NCBI GenBank assembly: GCA_037349315.1
Contig: JBAIAC010000006.1
Location: 20,867,501-20,931,500 of the forward strand
Length of the DNA: 64,000 nt
Direction: 5' to 3'
From: Chelydra serpentina
Taxonomy: Eukaryota > Chordata > Testudines > Chelydridae
Positions within the stretch are counted from its first letter, which is position 1. Every line of letters begins with the position of its first letter. The notes under the pieces were generated by a model. That model was not told the origin of the DNA. It did no database searches and was given only the letters and a program-made list of their open reading frames with translations. Positions 22,781 to 34,553 of the stretch are shown piece after piece. Both the position numbers and the translations under genes were made by a program.

Positions 22781-23212
22781 TCAGTCTTCTCTTCTCCAGA
22801 CTAAACAAATCAATTTTTTCAGTCTTCCCTCATAGGTCATGTTTTCTAGACCTTTAATCATTTTTGTTGCTTTTTTCTGGATTTTCTCCAGTTTGTCCAC
22901 ATCTTTCCTGAAATGTGGCACCCAGAATTGGACATAATAGTCCAGCTGAGGCCTAATCGGTGCAGAGTAGAGCAGAATAATTACTTCCCATGTCTTGCTT
23001 ACAATTCTTCTGCTAATACATCCCAGAATTATGTTTGGCTTTTTTGCAATAGTGTTATACTGTTGACTCATATTTAGCTTGTGATCCACTATGACCCCGA
23101 AATCCCTTTCAGCAATACTCCTTTCTAGGTAGTCATTTCCCATTTTGTATGTGTACAACTGATTGTTCCCTCCTAAGTGGAGTACTTTGCATTTGCCCTT
23201 ATTGAATTTCAT
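22781..23212 (-). pseudogene. CR1 pol fragment (post-RT region)
   Basis: A 143-codon open stretch of the CR1 polymerase after the catalytic core: FNKGKCKVLHLGG, then ERDFGVIVDHKLNMSQQYN, then [39 protein letters not shown]. This corresponds to about residues 323-470 of the better preserved CR1 at 59803-61461. The catalytic motifs lie in other frames upstream. Confidence 0.75.
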
Positions 23213-24498
23213 CGTATTTACTTCAGATTATTTCTCCAGTTTGTCCAGATCATTTTGAATTTTAATCCTATCCTCCAGAGCACTTGCAACCCCTCCCAGC
23301 TTGGTATTGTCCGCCAACTTTATAAGTATACTCTCTATGCCATTATCTAAATCACTGATGAAGATATTCAACAGAACCAGACCCAGAACAGATCCCTATG
23401 GGACTCCACTTGATATGCCCTTCCAGCTCGACTGTGAACCACTGATAACTACTCTCTGGGAACGGTTTTCCAACCAGTTATGTACCCACCTTATATTAGC
23501 TCCATCTAGGTTATATTTCCCTACTTTGTTTATGAGAAGATCATGCAAGACAGTATCAAAAGCCTTATTAAAGTCAGCTTCTCCCCATCCACAACACTTG
23601 TTACCCTGTCAAAGAAAGCTATTAGGGTGGTTTGACACTATTTGTTCTTGATAAATCTATGCTGACTGTTACTTATCCCCTTATTATCTTCTAGGTGTTT
23701 GCAAATTGATTGCTTAATTGTTTGCTCCATTATCTTTCTGAAGTTGAGATGACTGGTATATAATTCCCCTTATTTCCCTTTTTATAGATTGGAACTATAT
23801 TTGCTCTTTTCCAGTCCCCTGGAATCTCTCGTGTTTTCCATGACTTTTTCAAGATAATCGCTAATGGCTCAGATATCTCCTCAGTCAGCTCCTTGAGTAT
23901 TCTAGGGTGTATTTCATATGGCCCTGATGACTTGAAGACATTTAACTTGTCTAAGTAATTTTTAACTTGTTCTTTCCCTATTTTAACCTCTGATGCTACC
24001 TATTTTCACTGGCATTCACTATGTTTAATGTCCAATCACTACTAACCTTTTTGCTGAAAACTGAAACAAAAAAGTCACATAGCATTTTTGCCATTTCCAC
24101 ATTTTCTGTTATTGTTTTCCCCTCTCATTGAGTAATGTGTCTACCCTGTCCTTGGTCTTCCTGTTGCTTTTAATGTATTTTTAGAATGTTTTCTTGTTAC
24201 CCTTTATGTCTCTAGCTAGTTTAATCTCATTTTGTGCCTTGGCCTTTCTAATTTTTTCCCTACATACTTGTGTTATTCGTTTATATTTATCCTTTGTGAT
24301 TTGACCTAGTTTCCACTTTTTGTAGGACTCTTTTTTGAGTTTTGGATCACTGAAGATCTCCTGGTTAAGCCAGAGTGGTCTCTTGCCATATTTCTTGTCT
24401 TTCTTATGTAGTGGGATAGTTCGCTTTTGTGACCTTAATAATGGCTCTTTGAAAAACTGCCAACTCTCTTTAACTGTTTTTCCCCTTAGACTTACTTC

Positions 24499-24726
24499 TC
24501 ATAGGCTCTTACCTACCAACTCCCTGAGTTTGCTAAAGTCTGCCTTCTTGAAATCCATTGTCCTTATTTTGCCGTTCTCCCTCCTACCATTACTTAGAAT
24601 TATGAACTTTACCATTTCATGATCATTTTCACCTAAGCTGCCTTCCACTTTCAAATTCTCAACCAGTTCCTCCCTATTTATCAAAATCAAATCTAGAACA
24701 GCCTCTCCTCTAGTAGCTTTCTCCAC
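24499..24726 (-). pseudogene. CR1 endonuclease C-terminal fragment
   Basis: The minus frame contains [20 protein letters not shown], then [16 protein letters not shown], corresponding to the end of the AP-endonuclease domain of CR1 (the conserved block containing SDH/NDH near its C-terminus). It is the only place in the window where CR1 endonuclease sequence survives. Confidence 0.65.
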
Positions 24727-24740
24727 CTTCTGAAATAAAA

Positions 24741-26085
24741 AAATGTCTCCAATAGATTCCCAGAATTTGTTGGATTAATATTTACCTATAAAGGTTGTGT
24801 GTTCCCCATTTCCTAATACGGATTCTGGCAGATACATTTTTCACCAGCAGTAAACTAGTAAAAATGCTAAAAGACCCAGCTGAAAAAGTATTGAGCCCAC
24901 TAATTTGATTTCATTAATTTGGTTCCACTTTCTAGTCTCACTAATCCACTTGCCTTTTAGGGATGACAGCCCCACTAGAGTTAACTGGAATTACTCATAT
25001 ACATCCTTTCTCCATTGATGGAAGGATAAATCCTGATGTTTGGAAAGTGCAAATTAATAACAAAAGATTCTCATGGTATGAATGAGGTTAGACTTGTAAT
25101 CATAATAATTCTCATTCATTTGTACAACATTGGACAGATCACTTGATGTGAAAACTGAGAACTTTTCCCCCAGAGTATATTGGCAGGGACTTTGGTTTAT
25201 TTTCCAATCTCTTGTTGACTGGCCAGGTGTTGCAAAGCGTAATGGGGGATTTTGATCTCTTTCTGGCACTTTTTTCCTTGTAGCTATTTTCTTTTAATGT
25301 ACAATATAATTGCAAGAAAATAACTCGAGTTGCAAAATCTGTCTAAAACAGGTGTCTGCTGGAACCTACTAGCATAATACCTTTAATTCAATAAAGAAAT
25401 GGAATTAACCCCTCTCAAAGGGAGAAAGCTTGAACATAGCACATTATATATGTTACTGGTTTGCTAAGCCTGTGTGGGTAAAAAAAAAAATTAAAAAGCT
25501 GAACTCATTTTTGTTCCAGATGAGCCAGCTCAGCAGTTGAGGAAGCAGAATGTGTGTTTAGAATAGTTGATAGGAAACCAATAGTTGAGATGAAAATTCA
25601 TGAGTACGTTTTTTCATTTCAAACCCTCTAATAGAACAGTGAGAAAATGCTATCAACGGAGGAAACTGTGTAAGATATATTTGGCACTTTGCATTATTTA
25701 GAACATACAGAGATCAATTTCCACTGCAGCTAATTGATGTTTATAGCTGGATTGTTCAGGCTCAGGCAGATGTGAAAAGTATATTTGACAGAACCTCAAA
25801 GTTTATGATGCCTGCAGGAATGAATATAGGATTTCTGCAAAATATCTACATTTTATGGAGGCAATTATGCAGTCTCAATTTCAATGCAAAAGTACGTCCC
25901 AGGTCAGATGACCCAAGTCACTCTAACTATATTATAAAAATTTAAATAAAAGATGTAGTTTTACTGCTAAAACTTGCTGGTAACTTGAATAAAGCTAAAT
26001 GTAAATTTAGATGACATATTTGCAAACAAGTAGCTTTCCACAAATATCAACTATAAAAAAAACCCCTTTTCTAATACTTTTTAAT
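24741..26085. other. unique sequence, no gene seen
   Basis: AT-rich DNA without recognisable genes or transposon ends. The minus frame at 25054-25269 has no motif. Confidence 0.4.
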
Positions 26086-26125
26086 AATATCATAAGGTTG
26101 GAAGTGACCTCTACTAGGTCATATA
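26086..26125 (-). repeat. CR1 3' end fragment
   Basis: 'atcataaggttggaagtgac' followed by 'ctctactaggtcat' is the antisense of the CR1 3' terminus. Too short to say more. Confidence 0.4.
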
Positions 26126-26314
26126 GGCCCTGATTCAGCAACTCTTCCCTATTCAGTGCAACACATAAGCATATGCCTAATGTTAAGCCCATGCTCTAAA
26201 TTTAGGCTTGCAGTTAAGTTCTGTGCTGAATAGGAAATGGACTTTAAGTGTTTTGCTGAATGTTTGAAAGTGCTGATACAATTTATCTCTTTGTATCATG
26301 GTAAGATTGACTGC

Positions 26315-26460
26315 AGATCTGGCGCTAGGCATAAGCAGACTAAGCCATTGCTTAGGACCCCGAGCAGCTGAAGAGGGACCCCATTCACTTTAATAATAAT
26401 AAAATAATAATAGTTGTTGTTGTTGTTATTTATTTAATTTATTTACTTATTTGATTAGTG
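26315..26460 (+). mobile_element. hAT-like element left end plus simple repeat
   Basis: 'gatctggcgctaggcata' followed by 'agcagactaagc' resembles the left part of a hAT miniature element. It passes into AAT/TTG microsatellite (about 26390-26455). No right terminus found. Confidence 0.35.
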
Positions 26461-27153
26461 GGAATTTTCCTGGGGCAGGAAAATATATTGGGGTGGGATT
26501 GCAGACCAATGGGAATGTGCATTGAGGGTGATGTGTCAGTTTGTGATGAGCATTGAGGGTGATGTGTCACCCGGATCAGTACGGGGTTCTCTCATCACCT
26601 GCCCTGTAACCTTGAGGTGCCTTAATGCAGCGCTGCTATGGCTCAGATGCCGGACACAGGTAGCCTGCCCAGAAGCACTAGGTCTCACCCTGGTTTCCAC
26701 CAACCTGATTTCTCCTTGCAGGGTGATACTAGCAGCCTTCCAGTTCCGAGTCTCCCCAAATCTCTCTTCCCCGAGTTATTAACTGCCAGACATTCTAACT
26801 TTTCCCCTCTGGTTTGTCAGCCCCGCAGGTGTGAAACCAGACCCAATATAAATTTGTAATTGTAACTATAGTGAAACTTGAGCATCACCTCACAAAAGGG
26901 CAGTGTAGCACACAGTGAATACACACACACCCATAACCTATATACATATCTCACAATGACCATCAAATTCAGTGTATTACAAGCCTTCATAAAAGGTCTT
27001 ACTCCATACACTTTTATAGTACAACAACACAGTATGCAATCAGCTAGTTAAACTGCTTATGCTTGGGGTCTAAATCCTCTATTCTCCCCTTGGGGTGTTT
27101 GGATCCTGTGTGGCAAAGGTGGAGATTAAGTTGCTTTGATCGGTTGGTGATCA
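26461..27153. other. unassigned sequence, possibly LTR-derived
   Basis: A short direct duplication (GCATTGAGGGTGATGTGTCA at about 26519-26538 and 26549-26568) is visible. The rest has no recognised feature, and short frames there lack motifs. Confidence 0.3.
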
Positions 27154-27161
27154 GGCAAGGT

Positions 27162-27492
27162 CAGGGCCGGCTCCAGGCACCAGCTTGCCAAGCTGGTGCT
27201 TGGGGCGGCAGGTGAGAAGGGGGCGGCAGTCTGAGTCTCATGGCGGCAATTCGGCGGCAGGTCCGCTCTTCCCGCCGCCGAATTGCCGCCGCGGGACTCG
27301 GACTGCTGCCCCAGTCTCGCCTGCCGCGGCGGCAAAGGGGCTTGCCGCTCCGGAATGGGACTGCCTGCGTCGGGGGCGGGGCCCCGCCCCCGACGCAGGC
27401 AGACGTGGCGGCACCCCGCCCCCGATGTAGGCAGACGTGGCAGGGCGCCGCCACCCCTGCTTGGGGCGGCAGAATTGTAAGAGCCGCCCCTG
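27162..27492. mobile_element. GC-rich hAT non-autonomous element with exact 8-bp target duplication
   Basis: The termini CAGGGCCGGCTCCAGG and GAGCCGCCCCTG are inverted. GGCAAGGT flanks both sides exactly (27154-27161 and 27493-27500). Inside is a perfect 42-bp palindrome at 27361-27402. The interior is rich in GCC/GGC, so all frames look open, but none encodes a transposase. It is of the same family as 39667-39969. Confidence 0.9.
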
Positions 27493-27500
27493 GGCAAGGT

Positions 27501-27933
27501 GCACTAGATTTGGAGGGAAAGAGAAATGCTGCTGCTTTGGACAATGTACGTTGTGTTACTTCTATGGTATTGTGTTTTAAAATGTACATCAAGGGTGACA
27601 GAGCTTTTTGGATAGATTTTTTTAAGACTTAGGTGTGGCTCAAGCCTTCTCCCTAGTGCTTGCTACTTGGCATGGCTTCTCTCCTCTCCTCACCTGGTTT
27701 GGGTCCTGGGTTCTTTTTCTGATGCATGGTGCCTCCACACAAAGGGACTCACCACTGTGCCCAACATGCAAGGCGTGCTGTTCCTTGGGTAAATGAATAA
27801 TGCTACCACTGTAGACAAGGAGTGTAAACCCAATCCACAAGAAACAATGTACATCAGCACAAAGCCCAGCAATGCAATAGCACACCCGAAAATAACAGTA
27901 TAACAAAGTGGGACTTTATTGGTAGCTGGAAAA
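27501..27933. other. unassigned sequence between hAT and CR1
   Basis: No gene or repeat recognised. The minus-strand frames at 27640-27906 show no motif. Confidence 0.3.
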
Positions 27934-28862
27934 TAGGATCATAGAATCATAGAATCTCATGGTTGGAAGGGACCTCAGGAGGTCATCTAGTCCAACCCCC
28001 TGCTCAAAGCAGGACCAACCCCAACTAGATCATCCCAGCCAGGGCTTTGTCAAGCCTGACCTTAAAAACCTCTAAGGAAGGAGATTCCACCACCTCCCTA
28101 GGTAACCCATTCCAGTGCTTCACCACCCTACTAGTGAAAAAGGTTTTCCTAATATCCAACCTAAACCTCCCCCTCTGCAACTTGAGACCATTACTCCTTG
28201 TTCTGTCATCTTCTACCACTGAGAACAGTCTAGATCCATCCTCTTTGGAACCCCCTTTTAGGTAGTTGAAAGCAGCTATCAAATCCCCCCTCACTCTTCT
28301 CTTCTGCAGGCTAAACAATCCCAGTTCCCTCAGCCTCTCCTCATAAGTCATGTGCTCCAGCCCCCTAATCATTTTTGTTGCCCTCCGTTGGACTCTTTCC
28401 AATTTATCCACATCCTTCTTGTAGTGTGGGGCCCAAAACTGGACACAGTACTCCAAATGAGGCCTCACCAGTGCCGAATAGAGGGGAATAATCACGTCCC
28501 TCGATCTGCTGGAAATGCCCCTACTTATACAGCCCAAAATGCCGTTAGCCTTCTTGGCAACAAGGGCACACTGTTGACTCATATTCAGCTTTTCGTCCAC
28601 TGTAACCCCTAGGTCCTTTTCTGCAGAACTGCTGCCCAGCCATTCGGTCCCTAGTCTGTAGCAGTGCATGGGATTCTTCCGTCCTAAGTGCAGGACTCTG
28701 CACTTGTCCTTGTTGAACCTCATCAGATTTCTTTTGGCCCAATCCTCTAATTTGTCTAGGTCCCTCTGTATCCTATCCCTACCCTCCAGCGTATCAACCA
28801 CTCCTCCCAGTTTAGTGTCATCTGCAAACTTGCTAAGGGTGCAGTCCACACCATCCTCCAGG
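27934..28862 (-). mobile_element. young CR1 LINE, 5' truncated
   Basis: The 3' end carries two copies of the 8-bp ATTCTATG-type repeat (27936-27951 antisense). The copy ends abruptly at 28862, just after the FADD region. It differs at about eight positions by eye from the matching 925 bp of the copy at 59717, so both come from a recently active subfamily. No target duplication is visible, as is usual for CR1. Confidence 0.9.
28025..28849 (-). pseudogene. CR1 reverse transcriptase C-terminal part, open but truncated
   Basis: A 274-codon open frame with its native stop. It starts just before the catalytic [12 protein letters not shown] motif and continues through [12 protein letters not shown], then [17 protein letters not shown], then [20 protein letters not shown] and the C-terminus ending DKALAGMI. 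Everything upstream, including RT motifs A and B and the endonuclease, is lost by 5' truncation. It is therefore not an active gene despite the intact frame. The initiating Met is simply the first one in the fragment. Confidence 0.85.
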
Positions 28863-29869
28863 ATCTGGGGGAGGAAAGGGTTATGGTTAACTGATACTGA
28901 AATTAAAACTAGTCTCTTTGCCTCTGAGACAGGCTGTTCCCTCCCACCGAGAGGCTCAGATGCCCTGGCTCATCACTGACCCAGTAAACTGCTTGTCCAG
29001 ATCACCCCGTACAGAAGCCTCCCTCATCAGGAGTTTCTAGTCTGTTCTGTCCCCACCCCTGATTCAGAGCATTCTGGGAAATGCTGTCAGAGACCTCAGG
29101 TAGCCATTATGTGTAGTCCTTTGGGTATGACCCCCTGGAGACTCAGTTTGGCACTCCAGGAGCTATCAAATCCTGAGTGGAGGTTACACCCATCTTTTCT
29201 TCTTGGTTTATGGCCTTTATCACCTGCTCTAGTAAATTAATTCCTATTTTATTCCTTCATTCTCTACTGCCCATGCCCCATCATTATCCCTGAATTTTTG
29301 TCCCTAATGCAACTCTCTCCCTATTTCTAGATGTTCTATATATAGCATATTTAGTAGAGTTGGTCAGAACATTTTCAACAAAACATTTTTTCTGTCAAGA
29401 TATGCTGTTTTGTCAAAGCTAAATCATCTGGCAGAGATGTATGGATTTCAACAAAGCTTTCAATGCAGAAGTTTCTGAGATACAGGGTGTATTCCCTAGT
29501 CGGTTCCAGAGAGAGAGAGAGAGACCCAAATTGAAAATCTGATCTTTTCTATCCGAAAACAGATAAAATTCCATTTTGTTAATACATTCAAAAGGCTTTT
29601 TTCCCTTTCCAGTGCAGAAGGAAAGCAAATTCTGACACTCTAAAAGTTGTTGTAAAACAAAATTGACAGCTTCTGGCCAGCTCTAATGTTTAGATTGTAA
29701 CTGTGAAGTGTTTGAGGAAATGTTAATCCAAGATATTATACACAACTATATATCACCTGCCTGAGAGAAAACCATGGAGTTTGTGATTTAAAAGTATCAC
29801 CCTTCTGCATATTAAAATTAAAGATGTAGGTCCCACTCCTTTATTTGGGTCCACATCATGGACTTCTTC
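28863..29869. other. unassigned sequence
   Basis: No gene recognised. 29340-29690 is a moderately AT-rich repeat-like stretch containing a short GA run (29511-29523). Confidence 0.3.
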
Positions 29870-31400
29870 ATGTGATGCCAATTTTTAAAAAGGGCTCCAG
29901 AGGTGATCCTGGCAATTACAGGCCAGTAAGTCTGACTTCAGTACCATGCAAACTGGTTGAAACTATATTAAAGAACAAAATTGTAAGACACATAAATGAA
30001 CATAATTTGTTGGGGAAGAGTCAACATGGTTTTTGTAAAGAGAAATCCTGCCTCACTAATCTACTGGAATTTGCTGGGGGGGTCAACAAGCATGTGGACA
30101 AGTGGGATCCAGTGGATATAGTGTACTTAGATTTTCAGAAAGCCTTTGACAAGATCCCTCACCAAAGGCTCTTAAGCAAAGTAAGCTGTCATGGGATAAG
30201 AGTCAAGGTCCTCTCATGGATTGGTAACTGGTTAAAAGATAGGAAACAAATGGTAGGAATAAATTATCAGTTTTCAGAATGGAGAAAGGTAAATAGTGGT
30301 GTCCCCCAGGGGTCTGTACTGGGACCAGTCCTATTCAAAATATTCATAAATGATCTGGAAAAGGGGGTAAACAGTGAGACGGCAAAATTTGAAGATGATA
30401 CAAAACTACTCAAAATAGTTAAGTCCCAGGCAGTCTCCGAAGAACAACAAAAGGATCTCTCAAAACTAGGTGACTGTGCAACAAAGTGGCAGATGAAATT
30501 AAATGCTGATAAATGCAAAGTAATGCACATTGGAAAACATAATCCCAACTATACATATAAAATGATGGGGTCTAAATTAGCTGTTACCATTCAAGAGAGA
30601 AATCTTGGAGCCATTATGGATAGTTCTCTGAAAACATCCACTCAATGCGCATCAGCAGTCAAAAAAGTGAACAGAATGTTGGGCATCATTAAGAAAGGGA
30701 TAGATAATAAGACAGAAAATATCATATTGCCTCTATATAAATCCATAGTACGCCCACATCTTGAATACTGCATGCACATGTGATCGCCCCATCTCAAAAA
30801 AGATATATTGGAATTGGAAAAGGTTCAGAAAAGGATAACAAAAATGATCAGGGCTTCCATATGAGGAGATATTAATAAAACTGGGACTATTCAGCTTGGA
30901 AAAGAGACGACTAAGGGGTGATATGATAGAGGATATGATAGAGGTCTATAAAATCATGACTGGTGTGAAGAAAGTAAATAAGGACATGTTATTTACTCCT
31001 TCTCATAACACAAGAACTAGGGGTCACCAAATGAAATTAATAGGCAGCAGGTTTAAAACAAACAAAAGGAAGTATTTCTTCACATAATGCACAACCTATG
31101 GAACTCTTTGCCAGAGGATGTTGTGAAGGCCAAGGCCATAACAGGGTTTAAAAAAAGAACTAGATACATTCATTAGGGATAGGTCCATCAATGGCTATTA
31201 GCCAGGATGGGCAGGGATGGTGTCCCTAGCCTCTGTTTGCCAGAAGCTGGGAAGGAGAGACAGGGAAAGGATCACTTAATGATTACATGTTCTGTTCATT
31301 CCCTCTGGGACACCTGGCATTGGCCACTGTTGGAAGACAGGATACTGGGCTAGATGGACCTTTGGTCTGACCCAGTATGGCCATTCTTATGTTGGTATGA
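29870..31400 (+). mobile_element. second LINE lineage (CR1-like), 5' truncated, decayed
   Basis: It starts in the N-terminal part of an RT ([21 protein letters not shown]) and runs to a 3' region with 'gggctagatggacctttggt' and 'cccagtatggccattcttat'. That end differs from the ATTCTATG-ended CR1 copies, so this is a separate lineage of the CR1 group. A fragment of the same lineage in antisense is at 38022-38100, and another at about 37106-37203. Confidence 0.8.
29875..31084 (+). pseudogene. CR1-like reverse transcriptase pseudogene
   Basis: The open part is 29845-30783. Motifs in order: [35 protein letters not shown] (motif A, catalytic Asp kept), [15 protein letters not shown] (motif B), then KFEDDTKL, where the usual FADD reads FEDD. 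A stop at 30781-30783 replaces the Trp expected after the LEYC block. Sequence beyond it is still recognisable but shifts frame near 30860. A tandem duplication (GDMIEDMIE) follows. The protein would be inactive. Confidence 0.8.
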
Positions 31401-32763
31401 CTGTGCACAGCCCCATGAAATTTGGTACAAGGGTCTACCAGTCTGGATCTGAATATGAGAGTGGGGCCTATGTGCCATACAATGGAATCAGTCTTCAAGC
31501 AGAATTCCCATGAATGTCACTTGGCAACCACACGGACATGCCCCTAAAATAGTAAGATTAGAGCAAGGAAAATAAAGATGTATCAGTTCTTGCTACAGAA
31601 TTTCATTTGCATCACAGAATTGTTAGATGTTTTAACTTTCCCTGCTATATAATCCACCTGTAATTATCTAATTCTTGGGGGGATTTAAAGTGAAAGTAAG
31701 CGTAATGTCTGGCCCTTTCAATACTCATTTATACTGCCACAGTAGCGTAAAGGGGCCTTTGTGTAAATGAGAATCTTTAAGGAATATATCACAATTCCAA
31801 ATCAGAAAACCTGGAGATATCAAGACTTTGTGATTTTTTTTGAAAACGTGAAAAAATAACTAATTGATTCATCCCCATAATAAATGAGTAGCAAATTGGT
31901 TCTTACAGTATAAGAATTCATTCTAGCTCAGACATTTCTGCAACCCTAACCAAATGTTATTTTAAGGTTTTTTATAAGTAGACTAGAACTGTGTCAAACT
32001 CAGTTTCCAGATGGCTTAGGGAACCTTCCTCATGTTTGTGTGGTGGTTGGCTTCAGACCCTCTGAGTTTTGCTTTATGCTTATTTTTTGAATGAATTAGA
32101 AGATTCAAAACTCAGCTGAAACTATTGTGTTTTGCCTTATTTCTTTTCAATAATTTAAACTTAGAAAATGTTCCATTAAGGTCATTATATGCTTTGAGTT
32201 GAGAAGAAGATGGCTTAGTGGTCTGAGTTTCATAGGTTCAAATCCTGATAGGTTCCGCTCAACCCTTCATCTTTTGAAGGTAGATAAATGGGGTTCCAGA
32301 AAGGGGCCTTCTATAGGAAACCTGAGAATTTCAAGATTTGTTATTCTCTGCTTGGACATTTAGGTTCCCTTGGCAGTTTACAAATTTGCTTCAGTGTCTT
32401 TGGCTAATATTTCCCTGCCCCATACACATAGTCTGCAATGTGTTCTGTGTAAGTAGCTTACCACCCTTCAGCCTCTTGCACATGATTGAGTTTCAATGGA
32501 GCTGTATGTGTATAGACTGCCTCCCATGTAAGTTAATGGGAGTTTGGCCAATGACCTTATTAGGAATGGCATCAGGCCCATAGTTTGCACAGCACTTTGA
32601 GGTCCTTCCAGATGGAATGTCTAAGTGTAAAATATTACTATATTGAATGGCATCTATTTTAAGATAAGAGATAACTTGAACAAGGATTTGTGAGATCAAC
32701 CTCAAAAACTTTACAATTCTCATGGTTGCAAATATGATGGTCATAAGCACTGGAAATGTTTAA
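31401..32763. other. unique sequence, no gene seen
   Basis: No coding region recognised. Around 31690-31790 there is a palindromic-like stretch ('catttatactgcc', 'gtgtaaatgagaat') similar to 6636-6781. Confidence 0.35.
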
Positions 32764-32775
32764 AGGGATATTTCA

Positions 32776-33229
32776 AGTATCAGAGGGGTAACCGTGTTAG
32801 TCTGGATCTGCAGAAGTGACAAAGGGTCCTGTGGCACCTTATAGACTAACAGAGGTATTGAAGCATAAGCTTTCGTGGGTCAATACCCACTTCTTCGGAT
32901 GCAAGCAGTGGAAATGTTTAGTAGAGCTTCAGTTCATTTGCAAATTTGACACCATCAGCTCAGGACTAAACAAAGACTATGAATGGCTAGCCAACTACAA
33001 AAGCAGTTTCTCCTCCCTTGGTGTTCACACCTCAACTGCTAGAAGAGGGCCTCACCCTCCCTGATTAGCTTACCTCGTTATCTCTAGCCTGAATCTTCCC
33101 TGCACATTTATATCTGCCTCTGGACATTTCCACTGCTTGCATCCGATGAAGTGGGTATTGACCCACGAAAGCTTATGCTTCAATACCTCTGTTAGTCTAT
33201 AAGGTGCCACAGGACCCTTTGTCGCTTCT
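32776..33229 (+). mobile_element. Penelope-like element with inverted arms and 12-bp target duplication (copy 3)
   Basis: AGGGATATTTCA flanks the insertion exactly (32764-32775 and 33230-33241). From left: an antisense copy of the PLE 3' end (32776 to about 32919), then the sense C-terminal end of the endonuclease (from about 32920), then the sense 3' end to 33229. The two arms (about 32816-32919 and 33126-33229) are about 100-bp inverted repeats. Each contains the 40-bp hairpin (32863-32902 and 33139-33178). Confidence 0.9.
32921..33064 (+). pseudogene. PLE endonuclease extreme C-terminus
   Basis: The frame gives ELQFICKFDTISSGLNKDYE and then WLANYKSSFSSLGVHTS, identical in kind to the end of copy 1 (2263-2400, minus). 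Only the last part of the GIY-YIG domain is present, including the segment just after the catalytic Glu region. It is a truncated remnant. Confidence 0.75.
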
Positions 33230-33241
33230 AGGGATATTTCA

Positions 33242-34289
33242 GTCATTTATGCCCTAGTTTTTTTTTATATTATGGATGAAAGCACTCGGTGTGTAAAAAG
33301 AATGAGGATTTAATATCTTACTTTTATAAGTGGAAAAAGATGATCCATTTTTATTTGCTCTTCTACATGGCTAACCCACAGGTGCCATAAAGTGCAAGTG
33401 TATTTGGTTGATGATCTTTGTTAAGAGAGTTATACATACTACTTAGAAGTAAAAGCCATAAACGTCAAGTTTGCCTGAGCAGCTTTATTAAGCCACCTTT
33501 ACTGAGCTATTAGGCACTCTAAAAATACCTCTTTATTAACAATATTAGTGTCTGTTTACATTTTTGCTTCTTAGTTTTCCTGTAGGCCAAACCCTACTAA
33601 AATCAAGGTCCTTCACTGATCTCTATACTAGTGGACCTCTGTGCCTGAAGGGAAGTCCATGGAAGTCAGAGTTCATTGCATGGCGGGGGCCAGAAATATT
33701 TCTTCATTCTCCTTCAAGTGATGTCTCAAATACAGAGGTTGAGGAACACCACCTTCCATCTTTCACAGTCAAGACAGAGTTGTAAAATGACCATTCTCCT
33801 TTGGGTACCAGTCCATCTGTCAATGTTTCCAACGTAGCTGGCTCTCTTTCTACCTCTTCCTATTTGACCGTGATCTTTCCTGATAGTATGAGTGCTGGAA
33901 TTGAATCACTCTGAGACTGGTGAGCAGTGTGTCCACAAAGAGAGGTTACTAATCAGTGTGAGTAAGGGCAGCTGAATCAGCCCTTTGGGAGCAGACATTT
34001 TGTGGTATCAAGAATTCTGCAGACACATGGACATGTCCAGATATAGCTCCATAATTAATTTGTCCTGCATTTGCCCTTAGTTTAACAGCCTTCCATAAGT
34101 GGGGAAAATATTTGATGACTGGTGTCGTTGAAAATATTTTGAGATTATTTTACATATGTAAGAAAGCAAACTTGGGCCCTGGCCATGTAATTGACCCTAC
34201 GCAGATGTCTGCATGGGGATCAGAGCCTCAGTTTTCTTGGTTGTTTTTTTAATAAAACCCAAAAGAAAAATGAATATATCATCAAGTGC
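33242..34289. other. unassigned sequence
   Basis: No gene recognised. The stretch at 33690-33900 resembles old antisense repeat text but could not be assigned. Confidence 0.3.
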
Positions 34290-34553
34290 TCCCACTGCCT
34301 GCTGGATGCACCCATGGTTAGGATGCTAGCCTCAGATTTCAGAGAACAGGGTTAAATATGCAGCTGTACCACAAACCTTCTGTGTGACGTTAGGTAAAAT
34401 ACAGCTTTTTGGTGCTTCAGCTCCCCATCTATAAAATGGAGATAGTAGAACTTCTGTACCTCATGGGGGTGTGGTGAGGATAAATACACGAAAGGGTTCA
34501 GATACTTCAGTGGTAAGTGGGATATATAAGTACCTAAGATAGATAGATAGGTG
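34290..34553 (+). mobile_element. MIR-like tRNA-derived SINE, near full length
   Basis: The copy has a degenerate tRNA-like head ('ggttaggatgctagcctc'), a middle 'cttctgtgtgacgttagg', a core 'cccatctataaaatggagat' and 'acctcatgggggtgtggtga', and an end 'taagtacctaagatagat' running into a GATA microsatellite. The same layout occurs at 39115-39606 and 54085-54540. Confidence 0.7.

Larger units (their letters stand above)
22440..24740 (-). mobile_element. CR1 LINE, about 2.3 kb, decayed
   Basis: This is the longest CR1 copy here in domain coverage. On the minus strand it runs from the end of the apurinic endonuclease domain (24499-24726: [19 protein letters not shown] and DHEMVKF) through the RT (A and B motif regions recognisable antisense near 23300-23620), the CR1-type block KGKCKVLHLGGNNQ...ERDFGVIVD (22781-23212), to the 3' end 'cttagaatcgtagg' at 22440. 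Stops and indels are frequent, so it is old. The 5' end near 24740 is truncated. Confidence 0.85.

Noticed and set aside
27126..27632. Overlapping open frames on both strands
   Set aside because: Same explanation: GC-rich, palindromic hAT element; no transposase or other domain.
32764..33241. Inverted arms taken as a TIR DNA transposon
   Set aside because: The arms are PLE 3' ends and the centre encodes PLE endonuclease. The 12-bp target duplication is typical of PLE, not of cut-and-paste elements.
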